This document shows, one piece after another, positions 34,886-47,542 of a stretch of DNA of 64,000 nt. Location of the stretch: the NCBI GenBank assembly GCA_031763025.1, contig JASSKH010000017.1, forward strand, positions 4,654,041 to 4,718,040, in the 5' to 3' direction. The notes beneath the pieces are model-generated. The model ran no database searches. It was not told the DNA's origin and saw only the letters and a program-made list of their open reading frames with translations. The stretch comes from Macrocystis pyrifera. Lineage: Eukaryota; Sar; Phaeophyceae; Laminariales; Laminariaceae. The number at the start of each line of letters is the position of its first letter. The first letter of the stretch is position 1. Made by a program: the position numbers and the translations under genes.

Positions 34886-37388
34886 TACGACCCCTCGATG
34901 CGTTAACACATCGAATTGAACTGAATTTTGAAATTAACTCTGTAATAATGTATTGTAGAGCAGGGCAAGGGTTGCCCTACTGTTCCCTAGGTGTTACCAT
35001 TTAATAAAAGGTTGGACGGAGGTATGGAAATTCTCTCGCGACTCGCGACATAGATATTTGCTAGGTAGAAATTTACTTGTTTGAAGATGCTGCATTTTTT
35101 TTCGTTTTCGTTTTTTTTTTGGCCAATTCTAAACGTTTTTCCTCGGTTTCGTCCTTTTTTGATATTTTTCTAATTCGTGAGGTATTTGTTCAGAAATATA
35201 AGCTACGCTTGGCTATTCGTATGGGCACGTACGAAAAGGCTCAGGGACCATGGGTAGGGGTCAAGAAATATATATAGAAAAATGTAAAGGCGTTTCTCTC
35301 GGGCGAGCTACAATTCAAAACACTTGATAATAGTGGGGAAAAATAAGAAACATGAATGCTGGTCCAGTCCGAATTTCTTATTCGTGAAAGATACGTTTTA
35401 TACTGACTTCAGTATAACCGCTATCAAATTTAGTATTTTCCTGCCATTTACTCTTACAGTGGGCTCCTTTACCTGTGTTCTGGTAGAGGGCAAGATTTTG
35501 TTTTCAACGTTAAAGGTCGACTTCGAGTAATAGTGCATGCCTGTTCGAGATCAAATCCGATTGCTAAACGGTTTTTCACGTTAGATTACCTGGTACTTTC
35601 CGGGTAGACTGGCAGTGCCGGTATATTTGTTGCAGGTGAAGGGTTGTGGGGGTATCGTCACAAAGATAGGCAACAAAAAACTGGAAAAGATATTCTGTAT
35701 TACTACTGCAGCTAGCTGCTGCTCTAGAATTTTATCTCTGACGACACAAAACGACCACACGTGAGATACTCACCGCAACGTGACCGATGGAAGTGGTATC
35801 TCGTATAATATACTACTATGTTGAACATGGATGCATGAGAGTTGTCTGGTGGTGCAATGAGTTCACTGCATTTTAGACAACACACCCAACGCAGAGTCTA
35901 CGTCGCCCTCGGCCTCCTCCAAGAAAACATATTGCAATACACGGAAAACGCCACGACATGTGCTAAGAAGAAGACGATTTCAATCGCAAAAGGATCTTCA
36001 GCAGCAGCCAGTGCTACATCAAATCCTGCACGTTAGCCCATACTCAACTTCAGCGGCAACTAAAGACAATCACCTAGGCGACCAACCCAGCCATTTTTAG
36101 AGTCCTCGTACGACCCACGGACCAAAGAAACTTCCAAGGACGAACTTCGATGTTCCTCTGCGTTTCGACGAATATGTTTTCCGTCCCTGGGCCAGGGTTA
36201 GCAGGCACGGTTCGCCGTTGCTCGTTCAAATATGGATCCAGGGTCGATCTGAGACCATCTACCCTTGCGGTGTGCGCACTCCTGGCAACCTCCGGATTCC
36301 TCCATCAGTGTACGACCGCCATTCCCTACGCCCACCCCCCCGCTGGCGATATCCACCCGCAATGCGTGGACTCGTATCTCTACCCCTCCTGGCCGCGACC
36401 ATGGATGACGCCAACGAATCCGGCATTGAGGGGATTGGAGGAAACACTCGAGGCGTGGCCACGGCGGTGCTTAAACTCTTGGGCGGTGCTTGCTGCACCA
36501 CCCCCCTAACGACCCCGCGGCGAATTTCATGATCGGGAACCATGCGCGTTTCGCAAACACCGAAGCATAGCTTTGCAGTTGGCTGGCTATCTCCCTGTTG
36601 ATGGAAATGACGAAGAGGGTGCAGAGATACCGGCGGTAGCCCTGAATATGAGGGATGCAACAAGAAGCCTCCTGAAGCATTGGGCGGTCAGCACAGGGGT
36701 CATCAGGGGATGGTTTCAATCAGCGAGACAGACGACGGACGACCGGTCGAGGCGATGTCGAGTCTTGAAGAAAAAACAAACTGCGTCACTCGTTTTGACG
36801 AAACAGGCATGTCTGCTCTTGACCACCGTCAAAACATTGCTGAGTTGGTAGTTGTGTTGTGCTCTGGATCAAGCGCGTATCATAAAAACAGAGTAATACA
36901 GCCCGCAGTTCACCTGCGAGTACAACAGAATGGGCGGCTTCAAGCCGTTGCCCCCGTAGATCCTGAGCCTGGTCTCATGGGAGAGCTCGAGCCGCCTGGT
37001 CGGCTGCTTCCTGCTGCTGCTGCTGCTGCTGATGTGGTGGTTGTTGCTGTTGCTGCTTGCTGTTGATGGTGCTGGCACTGGTGCTTCTGTCTACAGCAGT
37101 ATTAATAGAAGCACGGCCTTCCCTTGAAGTCGGCTGCTTTGCGGGTGCTGCTGCTGGAGGCTGTTGGTACTTCTCCTGGCACTGCTCCTTCTCTTCGGCG
37201 TCTGGAGCCTGACACGGAGAGCTCTGAGTGCCTGGTCTGCTGCTGCTGCTGCTGCTACTTCTGTGCTGCTGCTGCTCTGCTGCTCATGATGTGTCGGCGC
37301 CGCGCGGAAGGCGCCGCTCGTTCACGAAACTTGACAGTCCAGTGAGCGTGATTCGAATTTCGGGTGATTTCGGCCTCTTGGCCAATAG
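34886..37388 (+). other. Possible decayed coding region, otherwise gene-free
   Basis: Nothing firm to 36150. From 36150 to 37066 several plus-strand frames of 90-130 codons overlap. One contains SLPLLAATMDDANESGIEGI, and another contains EAMSSLEEKTNCVTRFDETG and LDHRQNIAELVVVLCSGSS, followed by CTG/CAG repeats. They do not join into one frame and I recognise no family, so this is at best a gene remnant. Confidence 0.25.
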
Positions 37389-38064
37389 AAAAAAAATCCC
37401 GCCCCCTCTCATGTAATCATTTTCTGCCTGAGTGGAACACTTGCACCGTCAAAAAGAAAAAAATCGGACAGCAGAGCTTCTCTCTCAGCCTCGTATGCCG
37501 CCCGCCCGTCCCGCGACCATATCACCGCCGATTCGGTCCGGGTAACGGTTTCCTCCCTCTCTGCCACAGTGAGCCCCGTCGCCCGCCTCGCGTGAAGCCC
37601 GGTGCTCACCGTGGCCCCCGTTCGGCAGCTCGACAAAGTTGGTGCTCACAAGGCGTCCCTCCCTTTGTCAACTCTGGTTTGGTCGCAAAAATAAGCACCG
37701 CTTGAATAATATCTTTCATGTCAAAAATACCCTTATAAACTCGTACATGGTATAAGCGGAGCCTCACAAGGAGGCCAGACAGAGCCCATTCGTGCTTCCC
37801 TCGTGTCTCGAGGCACACGCGATGCTTAGCCACGAAAACGGCGACAGCGCTCCTTGCGACCCCCCCTCTACCCGCCAGCACCCGCTGACACTCGCGACGG
37901 CACCGGGCTCGCCGGCGGTGCCGTGCTTTGAGTACACGCACGCGCACGAAACGAAATAAATTTTCTTCAGAAATACAAGCTACGCTTGACTCGTACCGGT
38001 CATGTTCGTATGAGTACAAGAAGGCGCTTGATCGCGGCTTTGTTCGTAATTATAAGCTACACCA

Positions 38065-38375
38065 TACATTGCTTTATTACCAGAAAACGGTATACCTTGA
38101 CATAAAACGTCATATAACTTGGGTTTGGTGTGCCCTGACCACCTCGTTTTATTTTTTCGTACCGTAAACTGGCAAAATGACATTGGTGTACCGTTTTTTT
38201 TGTCATTTTTGTGACCTGGATGGACATGTAATTTTACCAGAAAACGGTATACCTTGACAGAAAACGTCATCTAACTTGGGTTTGTTGTACCCTGATTTGC
38301 TGGTGTTCATGTTTTGTACCGAAAACTGGCCAACAAATCACTCGTGTACCGTTTTTTGGCATTTTTTCCGATGGG
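38065..38375. repeat. Two direct copies of an about 150-bp unit
   Basis: TTACCAGAAAACGGTATACC, TAACTTGGGTTTG(G/T)TGT, AAACTGGC(A/C)AA and GTGTACCGTTTTTT appear in both copies, inside the 37389-41981 transposon. Confidence 0.75.
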
Positions 38376-39289
38376 GCAAGTAAATATTTTTGCTTCTAGA
38401 TACCCTAGGTAAACCTAGGGAATTCGCTACTTGTGCGTTACATGCCATACTTCCAAAAATGTACAGAACAAGGTGATTGTTGTTGCGGGGAAAGTATGCA
38501 ACGTAAACCACTGAAAGCTAACTCGTTCTGCTACAGTACCCGGGGGGTTACACAAAACAAGCGGATGTAAATATCCGGCTCTGCTACTATACGCGTTTCT
38601 GCATGTCTTATGAAGGTTCAGCCATCAATCCACAATAATACAACGTTTTTTTTTTTTCATGCGACAGTAGTATGTGCCTGTTCTTTTACGTCATTGGTCT
38701 TTGTAGTGTTGATGAGTTGTATACCCTTCATGGCGAACGACCTCGCAATTATCAGGGACGTGGTGACATAGCTGTGCTGCACCTTTTGCCAGACAGTCGG
38801 GGAAGACATGGCGATCGTTGATATACTAATGTTTTTTTGTTCGATTGCTCTTTTCTCACTGCATGTCCGCGAGTTGTCACGCTGACAGCACCCTAGACAG
38901 CAGGCGTGTTCCTCTCGCTGTTCACGACTACCGTACGTTTCGTACGGTGCAGGCAGCACTCCACAAAGCAGCCGCTGTCGTCAGAGGCCGCGAGTTGATT
39001 AGTTGTGGGAACGGGGGGCACTCTATGCTGTAGTTAAGTGGATGCCCGCGGCCACGTTACTGTAGTTCTGTTTGCACATTGATTTCGGTTTAAGTGCGCC
39101 TTCTTCGTCCCCCGTATTTTTAGATGGAATTCGTCGTGCTTCCCAGCCGAATTTTGTTTATTTTTCGTGGTTTTTCGGATTTCCCCGGGCTCCAGCATCC
39201 TCGTGTGACCACGGACTCCTTGATTTGAGAGCAATTTGAGAACAACAACGACAAAAACAATACAGTAGCCCATAATGAATAACCCCAAA

Positions 39290-39600
39290 CCGAGCACGTT
39301 GGAAATCAACGTACGATAGCTTAAAGTGACCGCAGCGACCAGGCGAGTACGTAAAACGAATAAAAATGTAAATCAGACAAGCCGTTCGTAAGTTATGGCA
39401 TATCCAGTGTTGTTTTCGCCGCGATTCTCACCACAGACACCCCTGTCCACAAAACAGTACTCGATATTATCCTATTCATGTTGGATTTCCATGCGCAGTA
39501 GCTTAAAATGACCGCATCGACCAGGAGAGGACATGGAACGAGTGAAAAATAGAATCAGACAAGTAGCGCTTGAGATATGACATACCAGGTATGACATATT
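39290..39600. repeat. Two direct copies of an about 150-bp unit
   Basis: GTAGCTTAAAATGACCGCAT / ATAGCTTAAAGTGACCGCAG, AATCAGACAAG, then a TATGGCATATCC-like end. Inside the transposon. Confidence 0.65.
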
Positions 39601-39787
39601 TCGTGATGTTCTCCCCGCGTTTCTCATCCGCGGCGCTCAACCGATGATATGTTTACCAGCGTTTTTTGGACGCACATATAGGCCCATGCCAACAGCCTGT
39701 ATATGACATGCATGACAAGCATTGTTTGACGAAGACATTAAAATTATCGATTTATATTGATGACCGCTCATTCCTGCAAAGATCATT

Positions 39788-40610
39788 CTACCACCCCCGG
39801 CGCCATCTCGAAGTCAGCCTCCCAATAATCGTCATTGCCCAACTCTGCACGTCGTCCTTGTCATATTCCAAAGGAATGACAAGAGCACCAATAACACCCG
39901 ACATCACCGTGTCGCGCTTCTGTACCCAGTCATTTATTTCGTCAATGGCGTGGCGCACCAACTGTGCGCAGTCTGCCGCTTTCGACCCCCCTACTTGCCC
40001 GTCCCAATTGAGATCCCCGTACCAACCCTTACGCATCTGCGAATGCACGTCCTTCATGTTTCGCTTGCCCTTGTACATCATGCTGACATAGTGCTTGCCG
40101 TGCTGCCAGAACAATTCAATGGGCTGAAAGCTCGGCATGCACGGTAGTGTCCAGATCAACTCCCATCGCTTACTCTGCATGAACGTCTCTACCTGCTCCT
40201 GTAGTTTCGTGGGGTCGGTCTGCTCGAAATATTTCCGAGGGCACTTTGTCGAAATATTTCCGAGGGCAATGTGTCACCTCTTGTCTGCTCACGCCATTGC
40301 CGCATTTAGAGTTATTCCGCGGGAATTCTTGACCTATCGGTAGTACTTGAACGTTGACGTCGATCTTGTTCTTACCGCCCCTACCGTCATCAACGCTACG
40401 TTTGAGCGTGATATGAGTGTAGCCGTGCTTGCGCAGAACTCTGGTGTCGAAGTTCTTGCTGTTGGTTTCAGGCACCTTCACGTCATGATCGTAACCATGG
40501 TGGTACCACGCATTATCTAGCATCAGAATCACCTTCTTATCACTAAATAGCTTCTTGAAAGCGGGAGTGAGGCGCTTTTCAAGCCAAGTCATGAACATCT
40601 TGTCAGTCAT
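39788..40610 (-). pseudogene. DDE (Tc1/mariner/IS630-like) transposase, frameshifted
   Basis: The upstream frame (40610 down to 40170) has MTDKMFMTWLEKRLTPAFKK and the catalytic LMLDNAWYHHG aspartate. The downstream frame (40180 to 39788) has TLPCMPSFQPIELFW with the catalytic glutamate. These are the second and third acid motifs of DDE_3-type transposases, with an unusually long spacer of over 100 residues. The frame is broken by a 25-base tandem duplication (CGAAATATTTCCGAGGGCA twice, near 40217-40266). An in-frame stop lies just upstream of the start, and the first catalytic aspartate is not found. The copy is inactive. Confidence 0.75.
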
Positions 40611-42575
40611 GGCCGCGTGATGTCATTCTTGGCCAACTTGACCTGAAAAAAGAAACTCGGCCGTTTCTACCTCTGCGTGCGTGAATTTTTCTCTTCCTTG
40701 TATCCCGCGGCCGTTCTCTTTATCTCTCTGCTGCTCATCCAGTACTCTCCGCTTGTCCCTTTGTGTCGTGACCGAGCCCCGCCTCTTTCCGGTACTTGAG
40801 AGCAACACATTGTCTTTTCTCCACGCCCGGCGAACAGCTTTCACCTTCTTCTCCCCGATGTACAAGGTTGTAGCGACCTAAATGGAAGGGGACAGCAATA
40901 CAATCGGCAACCGTAACGTGAGATAAGAGCGCGCAGGTGAATATTGTCTCGCATAAGGAGGCTTGCCCATCCCCAGTCTACTGGCCCGCGAGCCACTTAC
41001 ACGGTGAGTTCTGCAGCAGCGTCTCTCCATATGTCAGATACAATACAGCAGTCGGCCATACACAGTGCGCGCATTAAAGTATGCCAACGCTCACTTACAG
41101 CAGCACTCCCCTATCATAGATACTGTACAGCACTCACGCATGCACGGGTGGGTGCAGTACAGCAGTTGAAGTGCCCTTCCCTTTTTTAGAATGCAGAGCA
41201 TTTGCGGTGCTCATTTACATAAAACTACTTTCAGATATCTCACTCTCTGAGGGTGCTCGATTGGTACATCCCTGGCCTCTCAGAACTCCCACTTGGGAAT
41301 CGCCTCCTTTGATTACTTGCCGGACCTTTCCAGCGGTTCTTTGTTTTCTCCATTTCTCTTGGCACTTTTGGTTCCTTTTTCCTTTTTTCTCCTTTCGCTT
41401 CGTGTGCCTGCGTATACTCGGAGCACGGCACCGCGGGTGAGCCCGGCACCGCGGGTGAGCCCGGCGCCGTCGCGGGTGTCAGCGGGTGCTGGCGGGTAGA
41501 GGGGGGGTTGAAAGGAGTGCGGTCGCCGTTTTCGTGCCTAGGCGTCGCGTGTGCCTCGAGACACGAGGGAAGCATAAATGGGCTCTGTCTGGCCTCGATC
41601 TGCATAATTCGATTGAGTATGTACGAGTCCATAAGGGTCGTTCGGGACTGCAAAGTAAGATTCAAACGGTGCTTATTTTGCGACGGGGCTGAAATTCACA
41701 GAGAGAGCTACGCAGTCTGAGCACCAAAATTGTCGAGCTGGCGACCAAGGGCCACGGTGAGCACCGGGCTTCACGCGAGGCGGGCGACGGGAATCACTGT
41801 GGCAGAGAGGGAGGAAAGCTTTACCCGGACCGAATCGGTGGCGAGGTAGTCGCGAGAGGGGCGGGAGGCGTACGAGGCTGAGAGAGAAGCTCTGCTGTTT
41901 TATTTTTTTTATTTTCGACCGGTGCAAGGTGTTCCAATCGGGCAGAAAATTATTACATGAGAGGGGACGGGGATTTTTTTCTTTCAGAATTTTTCGGTTT
42001 CATTCATGCATTTTCGCATCGTCATTGTTTTTGCGGTGCTGCTGACTGTGCCGTGCTGTGCTTTCTCTTTCGTACATACAGCGTATCAGAAGAAGAAAAT
42101 AATTATCGTACCTGGGGTATTTTACGTACGTACGGCATGTGAGCGAGCGTAGCGGGCGGGACCACCCGCGACGCGAAGCGTATGTGGCGTCCGAGCTGTT
42201 TTCTCCTGAAGCATGACGGCGGGACTCTTGGCATTATCAAGTCGCCACTTTGCAACTACAATTAATATATTCAATATTGGACCTCTGTCCGCTTCGCATA
42301 TTTTGATGTATTTTTCCTTCCTGAGCGAGCGTAGCGGGCGCCGTAGTACCTATAAATGGAGCCATCGTACAGCACTCAAGTATACAGGAGGCGCGCGCAG
42401 TACAGCAGTTGCAGTGCTTGCCTGCATCAGTACCTCTACCTGGTATAATACAGACAACGCACCCGCGAGTACCGATGCATCACGCACATACGAATCATAC
42501 ATACAACGACAGTATAAATGTGTCAAATAGAACGCTCGGTCTGTGAGTCTCGGCACACAAATTCCAGTCAAAAAT

Positions 42576-42936
42576 TCAAAATTCAGGCGGAGCCGTCATG
42601 GTCGCGTACCCGCGTACCTTGAGGTTCGCCTCTGAGCTGCTCAAGCCGTTCTTCATGTATCCAAAGACCATCAGCAGGGTGCACCTGGACTGAGCCGTGG
42701 TCGTGATCATGCTCTGGGTGTGCTTCAGCTTTTCGATCTCCGTGTCCATGAACCGTCGCTGCAAGCATAGGGTAGGTGCCAGTGAGAAGCAAGAGAGTCT
42801 GCGAGATATACGAGCTTCCTCCTGAGCCTTTGCCTTCGCCATACGCGCCGCTTCCTCCTGCTCTAGATGGGCGGCCATCGCCTTGATCTTGTCTTCGTAC
42901 TTGCCAAGTTCCTTCGCTCGAGCCGCCGCTTCTTGC
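42576..42936 (-). CDS. Possible coiled-coil exon, unrecognised gene
   Basis: The minus-strand open frame reads QEAAARAKELGKYEDKIKAM, EQEEAARMAKAKAQEEAR and later TEIEKLKHTQSMITTTAQSR, then GYMKNGLSSSEANLK before a possible GTACGC donor (42617). The heptad-rich Ala/Glu/Lys composition is coiled-coil-like. An AG acceptor at 42937 precedes it. Between 42759 and 42811 it may contain a 53-base intron, or it may simply read through in frame. I see no partner exons, so it may be a captured or decayed fragment. Confidence 0.35.
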
Positions 42937-43049
42937 CTGCCTTCGCCGGCATGACCAGGGTGGGCAGAGGTGCCCTACTTTGGACGCTCGTATCTCAGGA
43001 ACGACTCGGATTCTCGCAAAAAGTAAACTCACGGTCCTGGAGGTCATTA

Positions 43050-43275
43050 GATTTGCACCCCGGCCTCAAAAATTGGAACCGGGTACCCGACCGGGTGGGA
43101 GGCGTTCCAGACGGAACCGGAACCGGGTACCCGGGGGTCCGGCGGACACGGGTACCCGGGTACCCGGGTACCCGGGTTACCAGACACTATTTTGCTCCCA
43201 TTTTAGGTTTTGAGCGGGACACCGGTACCCGAGTACCCGGGTACCCGGGTACCCGGATACCCGGGTTACCATACA
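43050..43275. repeat. GGGTACCC palindrome array
   Basis: Repeated CCGGGTACCCGGGTACCCGG units in two blocks separated by a CTCCCATTTTAGG spacer. Starts after TTTGCACCCCGGCC. A related, inverted fragment lies at 44870-44995. Confidence 0.8.
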
Positions 43276-43427
43276 CTATTTACTCCCCCTTTATTAGCCT
43301 GTGAGCAGCAGCGTGGTAAGGCTGTGGGAGGGCAAGACTTCTTTTCGTTTCTCTCGATGAACCACGCTGAAAAAATATGGCAGAAGGCACATGGGATATT
43401 CTGTGTGGGATCGAGTGGAGAGGTGGT

Positions 43428-43895
43428 GTGATATCGGTGGAGTATTCATAGGTTATATATATAGATAATACGTTGCAGTCTTGTAGTCTCACGAATACGA
43501 GAATAATCCAAAGAACGTCTTTCTTTGTTTTCATTTTGGGTGATTTCTCCTTGCGCCTCTGCTTTGAGTTCTGTCTCTCTCTCTCATTTAGTCTCCCTTT
43601 CAGTAGTTGTTCTCAGCGAACACCCCCTCTTCGTAGTGTTTGGGTTTTACTACGAGGTGTGGGGGGATCTATAGCCTCATTTCTTTTGTTTCGAATAGCC
43701 GCATCTTCGACCACCTTTTTCCTGGCCGTTTGGGATGAACTTTGTCATCACCCTCCGACCATCTTGTGGTCTGCATATACGACTATTAAGGGTGGGCTAA
43801 TGTGATATGGGTGGATTATTCATGGGGTATAGATATAGATAATACGTTGCAGTCTTGTAGTCTCACGAATACGAGAATAATCCAAAGAATGGATT
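43428..43895 (+). repeat. Two direct 85-bp repeats flanking 280 bp
   Basis: 43428-43520 and 43802-43895 share GATAATACGTTGCAGTCTTG and TCTCACGAATACGAGAATAA. Possible small-LTR or segmental duplication. No retroelement domain between them. Confidence 0.7.
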
Positions 43896-44869
43896 AACCC
43901 GGCGGATATTCCGTTAGTCGAGAGTAACGTTCTTTTAGGAATGTTCCCTAGGGCGGATAGCCCGTTAGACGAGAGTAATGTTCCTTGACGCAGATAGGAC
44001 TACGAAGTGAGAAGTTCTTATATTAGCAGAAGAACGATCGGTAGCCATAGGAAAGTTCTGTAGGAGTACATCAGATAAGAGGAATTTAGGAGAGCTTGTG
44101 GCACGGGGTGGGACGAGTATATCTGGGTGTCGAGTCCCGCCCCCCTACCTCTCACTTCTCTACCAGAGCACCTCCTCAGCTCTCGCCATCAATAAGAAGG
44201 CCTAAATCAGAAGAAGCGAAGCACTGCTTTCCAGCTGCCAGAACCACCTGCGTCCCTTACCACTACCCTTACCACTACCCTAGAGCGGCCTCCGCATCAC
44301 AGTGGGGAAAGGGGAGCTGAAATATAAGCGATCAATCATCGGTGCCATTTTCTTTCCACCCTTATCATTATTTCGCTGGTCAAGTCATCGGGAAATCCTT
44401 CGAATATATTAGCTTATTAGCTTGCATCAATTAAACCATATCACAACAACCCACATTCAAAAACAAAGAAAAATAATAAAGGAGCGTCGTTATTATTGAC
44501 TGTTTTTTATGTTGTTACTCGTTTCGCGGAAGGTTCACGCGAGCGCGCAAAAAATGCGGTGGGTCCTATATCGCCTGGTATCATGTTTCACGAGGTTGCA
44601 ACGTACGTCCATGTGATCGAATGGTCAAAACCAGCGGCGCGCGCGCTGGCAGTCGGCTTGATCGTGCAGCTAGGGCTGCTCTGCTTCCTAGAGAGGCAAC
44701 CGTACCCCGCCGTACCTCGCGAGCGTAGCTAAAATCAACTTAGTTAACTGCAGCAGAGCGACAAATCCCTCCGCGACAGACAGGGGCGATAGACGAGAGT
44801 CTATGGGCACAGCAGTGTATATATAAATCAACCCATACCCCAGTCTTGAGGGCTCCGTATACCACAACT

Positions 44870-44995
44870 GACGGGTACTCGGGTACCCGGGGTGCAAATA
44901 CCCGCGGTTCCGTGAGTTGGACCGGGACAATTCCGGTTCCGACGGTTCCGGGTACCCGCCACCGGGTACCCGGTTCTCAGTCAGACGGGGTGCAA
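44870..44995. repeat. GGGTACCC array fragment
   Basis: GGGTACTCGGGTACCCGGGG ... CCGGTTCCGACGGTTCCGGG ... CCACCGGGTACCCGG, with GGGGTGCAA at the edge matching the left edge of 43050-43275 in reverse. Confidence 0.7.
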
Positions 44996-45269
44996 CTCTA
45001 GAGTTCATATTGTAGGGTTTCGTATTATTCCATATATGCATTATTCTGAGGGGAACTGGCGCTGTCATCTTACGCCCCTTCAAAAATACGAAATAACCAG
45101 AAATAACCCACACACATCATACCACAGCACGCTGTGCACAGCGTGCACAGCGTGCAGTTGCAGTCTGTCTGTCCGCAAGGCTTATATTTTCGAACACTTT
45201 CCAATGGTCGACATATAAGCTCGTTACAGATGATATTGGTACGACCTATTCGACCCTTACGGATCTTAT

Positions 45270-45531
45270 ATACTGAAACATACCATACCACCAGGCAAAT
45301 TTAGCCATACACGACATCGTACCATTGTACCATATCGCAAACGTACCATACCATATACTGTGCTTTTCCCGTACCATACCGTCAACACATACCATACCAC
45401 ATACGGTGGTTTTCCCATATTCCCATATGCCATACCACCAACATATCCCATATTCCCATATACCATACCACCAACATATCCCATATCCCATGTTCCCTTA
45501 TACCATACCACCAACATATCCCATATCCCAT
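45270..45531. repeat. ACCATACCA minisatellite
   Basis: Degenerate repeats of ATACCATACCACCAACATAT and CCATATCCCATA, mostly 9-30 base units. Confidence 0.85.
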
Positions 45532-45745
45532 ACCGAGTTGGGGAGACGTCTATACACCAGACCAGGTGCCTGGTACTGCTGTAGTGCCGTCTTGTTGTGC
45601 AAGGGTGACGATGAATACAAGAGTTGGCTCAGACGCCCATACCGAGTTGGGGAGACGTCTATACACCAGACCAGGTGCCTGCTACTGCTGTAGTGCTGTC
45701 TTGTTGTGTAAGGGTGGCGATGAATACAAGAGTTGGCTCAGACGC
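45532..45745 (+). repeat. Two tandem 106-bp units
   Basis: ATACCGAGTTGGGGAGACGT ... GAGTTGGCTCAGACGC, repeated with only a few substitutions. Confidence 0.9.
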
Positions 45746-45839
45746 TTGGGTCCTACGCTCAGTGCAGCGCATTGGCCGCTGGTGTGCACGAAATAGATTA
45801 AAAACATTATCTACGAGTACAACTACTGCTGTATCCGTC

Positions 45840-46620
45840 TCGTATGGCAAAGAATGGGCTTTTTTTCAGGTTTGGGAGGATACCGTAGGACGCCGCCGGC
45901 AAGCTCTTGCCCCCTAGAGCATGCATCCACCTCATTTCTTCGAGCCTGTCATCTATACTAGTTGATATTTCCCGCCACCGAGCGGGTTGCCCGTGGGCTG
46001 AGTCTCTGTCGAGATCGAGCGTCTATCGTCTATCGTCGCGCGAGCAGGTCTTTTACAGTTACTGTACAACAAACGTCTATCGTCTATCGTCGCACGAGCA
46101 AGTCTTTCACAGTACAACAAACGGGTCTAATGGCAAAGAATGGGCTTTTTTCAGGTTTGAGAGGATACCGTAGGACGCCGCCGGCAAGCTCTTGCCCCCT
46201 AGAGCATGCATTCACCTCATTTCTTCGAGCCCGTCATCTATACTAGTTGATCTTTCCCACCACCGCGCGGGTTGCCCGTGGGCTGAGTTTCTGTCGAGAT
46301 CGAGCGCCTATTGTGTATCGTCGCACCAGCTGAAATAATACTTTTTTGGTGTACTTCGCGTTTCCATTCGCGTACTATAGCAGGTCTTTTACAGTACAAC
46401 AGGAGTGGGTTACTTTTTGTGCCTACAGCAAAATTATCGACGATTACTGCTGTAGTGCAGAGTGCTGTATCCGTCTCGAATGGCAAAAAAAAAATGCATT
46501 TCGTCTATCAGTACAACGTCTCGAATGGCAAAAAATGGACTTTTTTCAGGTTTGGGAGGATACCGTAGGACGCCGCCGGCAAGCTCTTGCCCCCTAGAGC
46601 ATGCATCCACCTCAGTTCTC
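45840..46620 (+). repeat. Three tandem copies of an about 290-bp unit
   Basis: GGCAAAGAATGGGCTTTTT, GAGGATACCGTAGGACGCCG and CCCCTAGAGCATGCATCCAC occur near 45846, 46130 and 46522. The first two also share GGGTTGCCCGTGGGCTGAG. No convincing coding frame. Confidence 0.85.
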
Positions 46621-46699
46621 ATTTCGCCAACAACAACTATTTCACGGTACAGAGATCTCTTGTCAATCTGTCGTTTACTTGTCGTAGTAAACAACTGAC

Positions 46700-47109
46700 A
46701 TGTTTTGCTTTGGCCAAGAGAGCGTCGTCAGCTTTCTGACTGATTGTTGGAGATCTCTCCTCGTTCATGTTTCGTTTTTCATTGGCCATCAGTCTTGTAT
46801 TTAGCCCTGCAACCCCAATTACACCTCAATGATTCGATCCCATTGCTGTGGTACTGGTGCGAGTGCTCGTTCCGTCTTCGTGTACTGCTGCTGGATATAT
46901 GTCCCCGCCGAGTACTATAACAAGTGGTACCGATAGTCAACAAGTAGACGCTCTGCCTGAGCCAAACACAGCACTCTGGGATTCCGTCTGTGTTGGTCCC
47001 GACTGGCGTCTCCCGTCACTCTCAACAACTCCTCCTGCGACTTCACAAAAAAAGAGACAAGCAAACTGAGAACATTGCTCGAACGCATTTCATCTAGGGC
47101 AATAACAAT
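46700..47109. other. No recognisable feature
   Basis: Spacer between tandem repeats and the composite element; no supportable gene. Confidence 0.4.
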
Positions 47110-47542
47110 GTTGTTACATCAACCATAACTACTATTAATACTTTGCGACTGGTCCCGGAGGGATACTGAAAATCTCTTCTGCATGATTAACCAGTGTACA
47201 CGTACCACATGTGCTGCTGTAGATTCTGTAGATACTGAAGATATTCCCCATGTTGTATCCACGATGATACTGCTGTTGAAAGTCATTTAGCTATGTGTAC
47301 GAGTATACAGAAGAGTGTAATACCCGCTGTTGCGTACTGGCAATGTATCACATGACAACCGTCACACAGATCACTATTCCTAGATAGGTACTGCCTGCGT
47401 ACGGTAGTACGAGCTACGTCATCCCAGGAAACTCTGTGTTATGCACCAGCGACTATTAATAATAGATGATACTGACTGCTGCTGTAGTAGGTGTCATCCC
47501 TAATAACGTTTATTTCAGTTGTTGTACTTCGGGACGCATTCT

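Larger units (their letters stand above)
37389..41981 (-). mobile_element. 4.6-kb DNA transposon with about 560-bp inverted termini
   Basis: Bases 37389-37950 and 41405-41981 are reverse complements over most of their length. Shared landmarks are CCCCTCTCATGTAAT, AGCAGAGCTTCTCTCTCAG, CACGGTGAGCACCGGGCTTCA, CCTCGTGTCTCGAGGCACAC and the GCCAGCACCCGCTGAC block. A minus-strand DDE transposase remnant lies between them. Outer edges fall at an A-run, so a target duplication is not visible. Minus-strand frames near 40623-40865 and 41240-41665 may be remains of its 5' exons. Confidence 0.75.

Noticed and set aside
35842-36036. Peptide with weak histone-fold flavour (LLQENILQYTENA)
   Set aside because: Only about 30 residues resemble a histone helix, and part of the DNA matches a repeat module near 27330.
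37389-41981. Integrated large DNA virus, as known in brown algae
   Set aside because: No capsid, polymerase or other viral gene is seen anywhere; the transposase and long inverted termini explain this block.
43428-43895. LTR retrotransposon
   Set aside because: The two 85-bp direct repeats enclose only 280 bases without gag or pol motifs, and no reverse transcriptase motif was noticed in the window.
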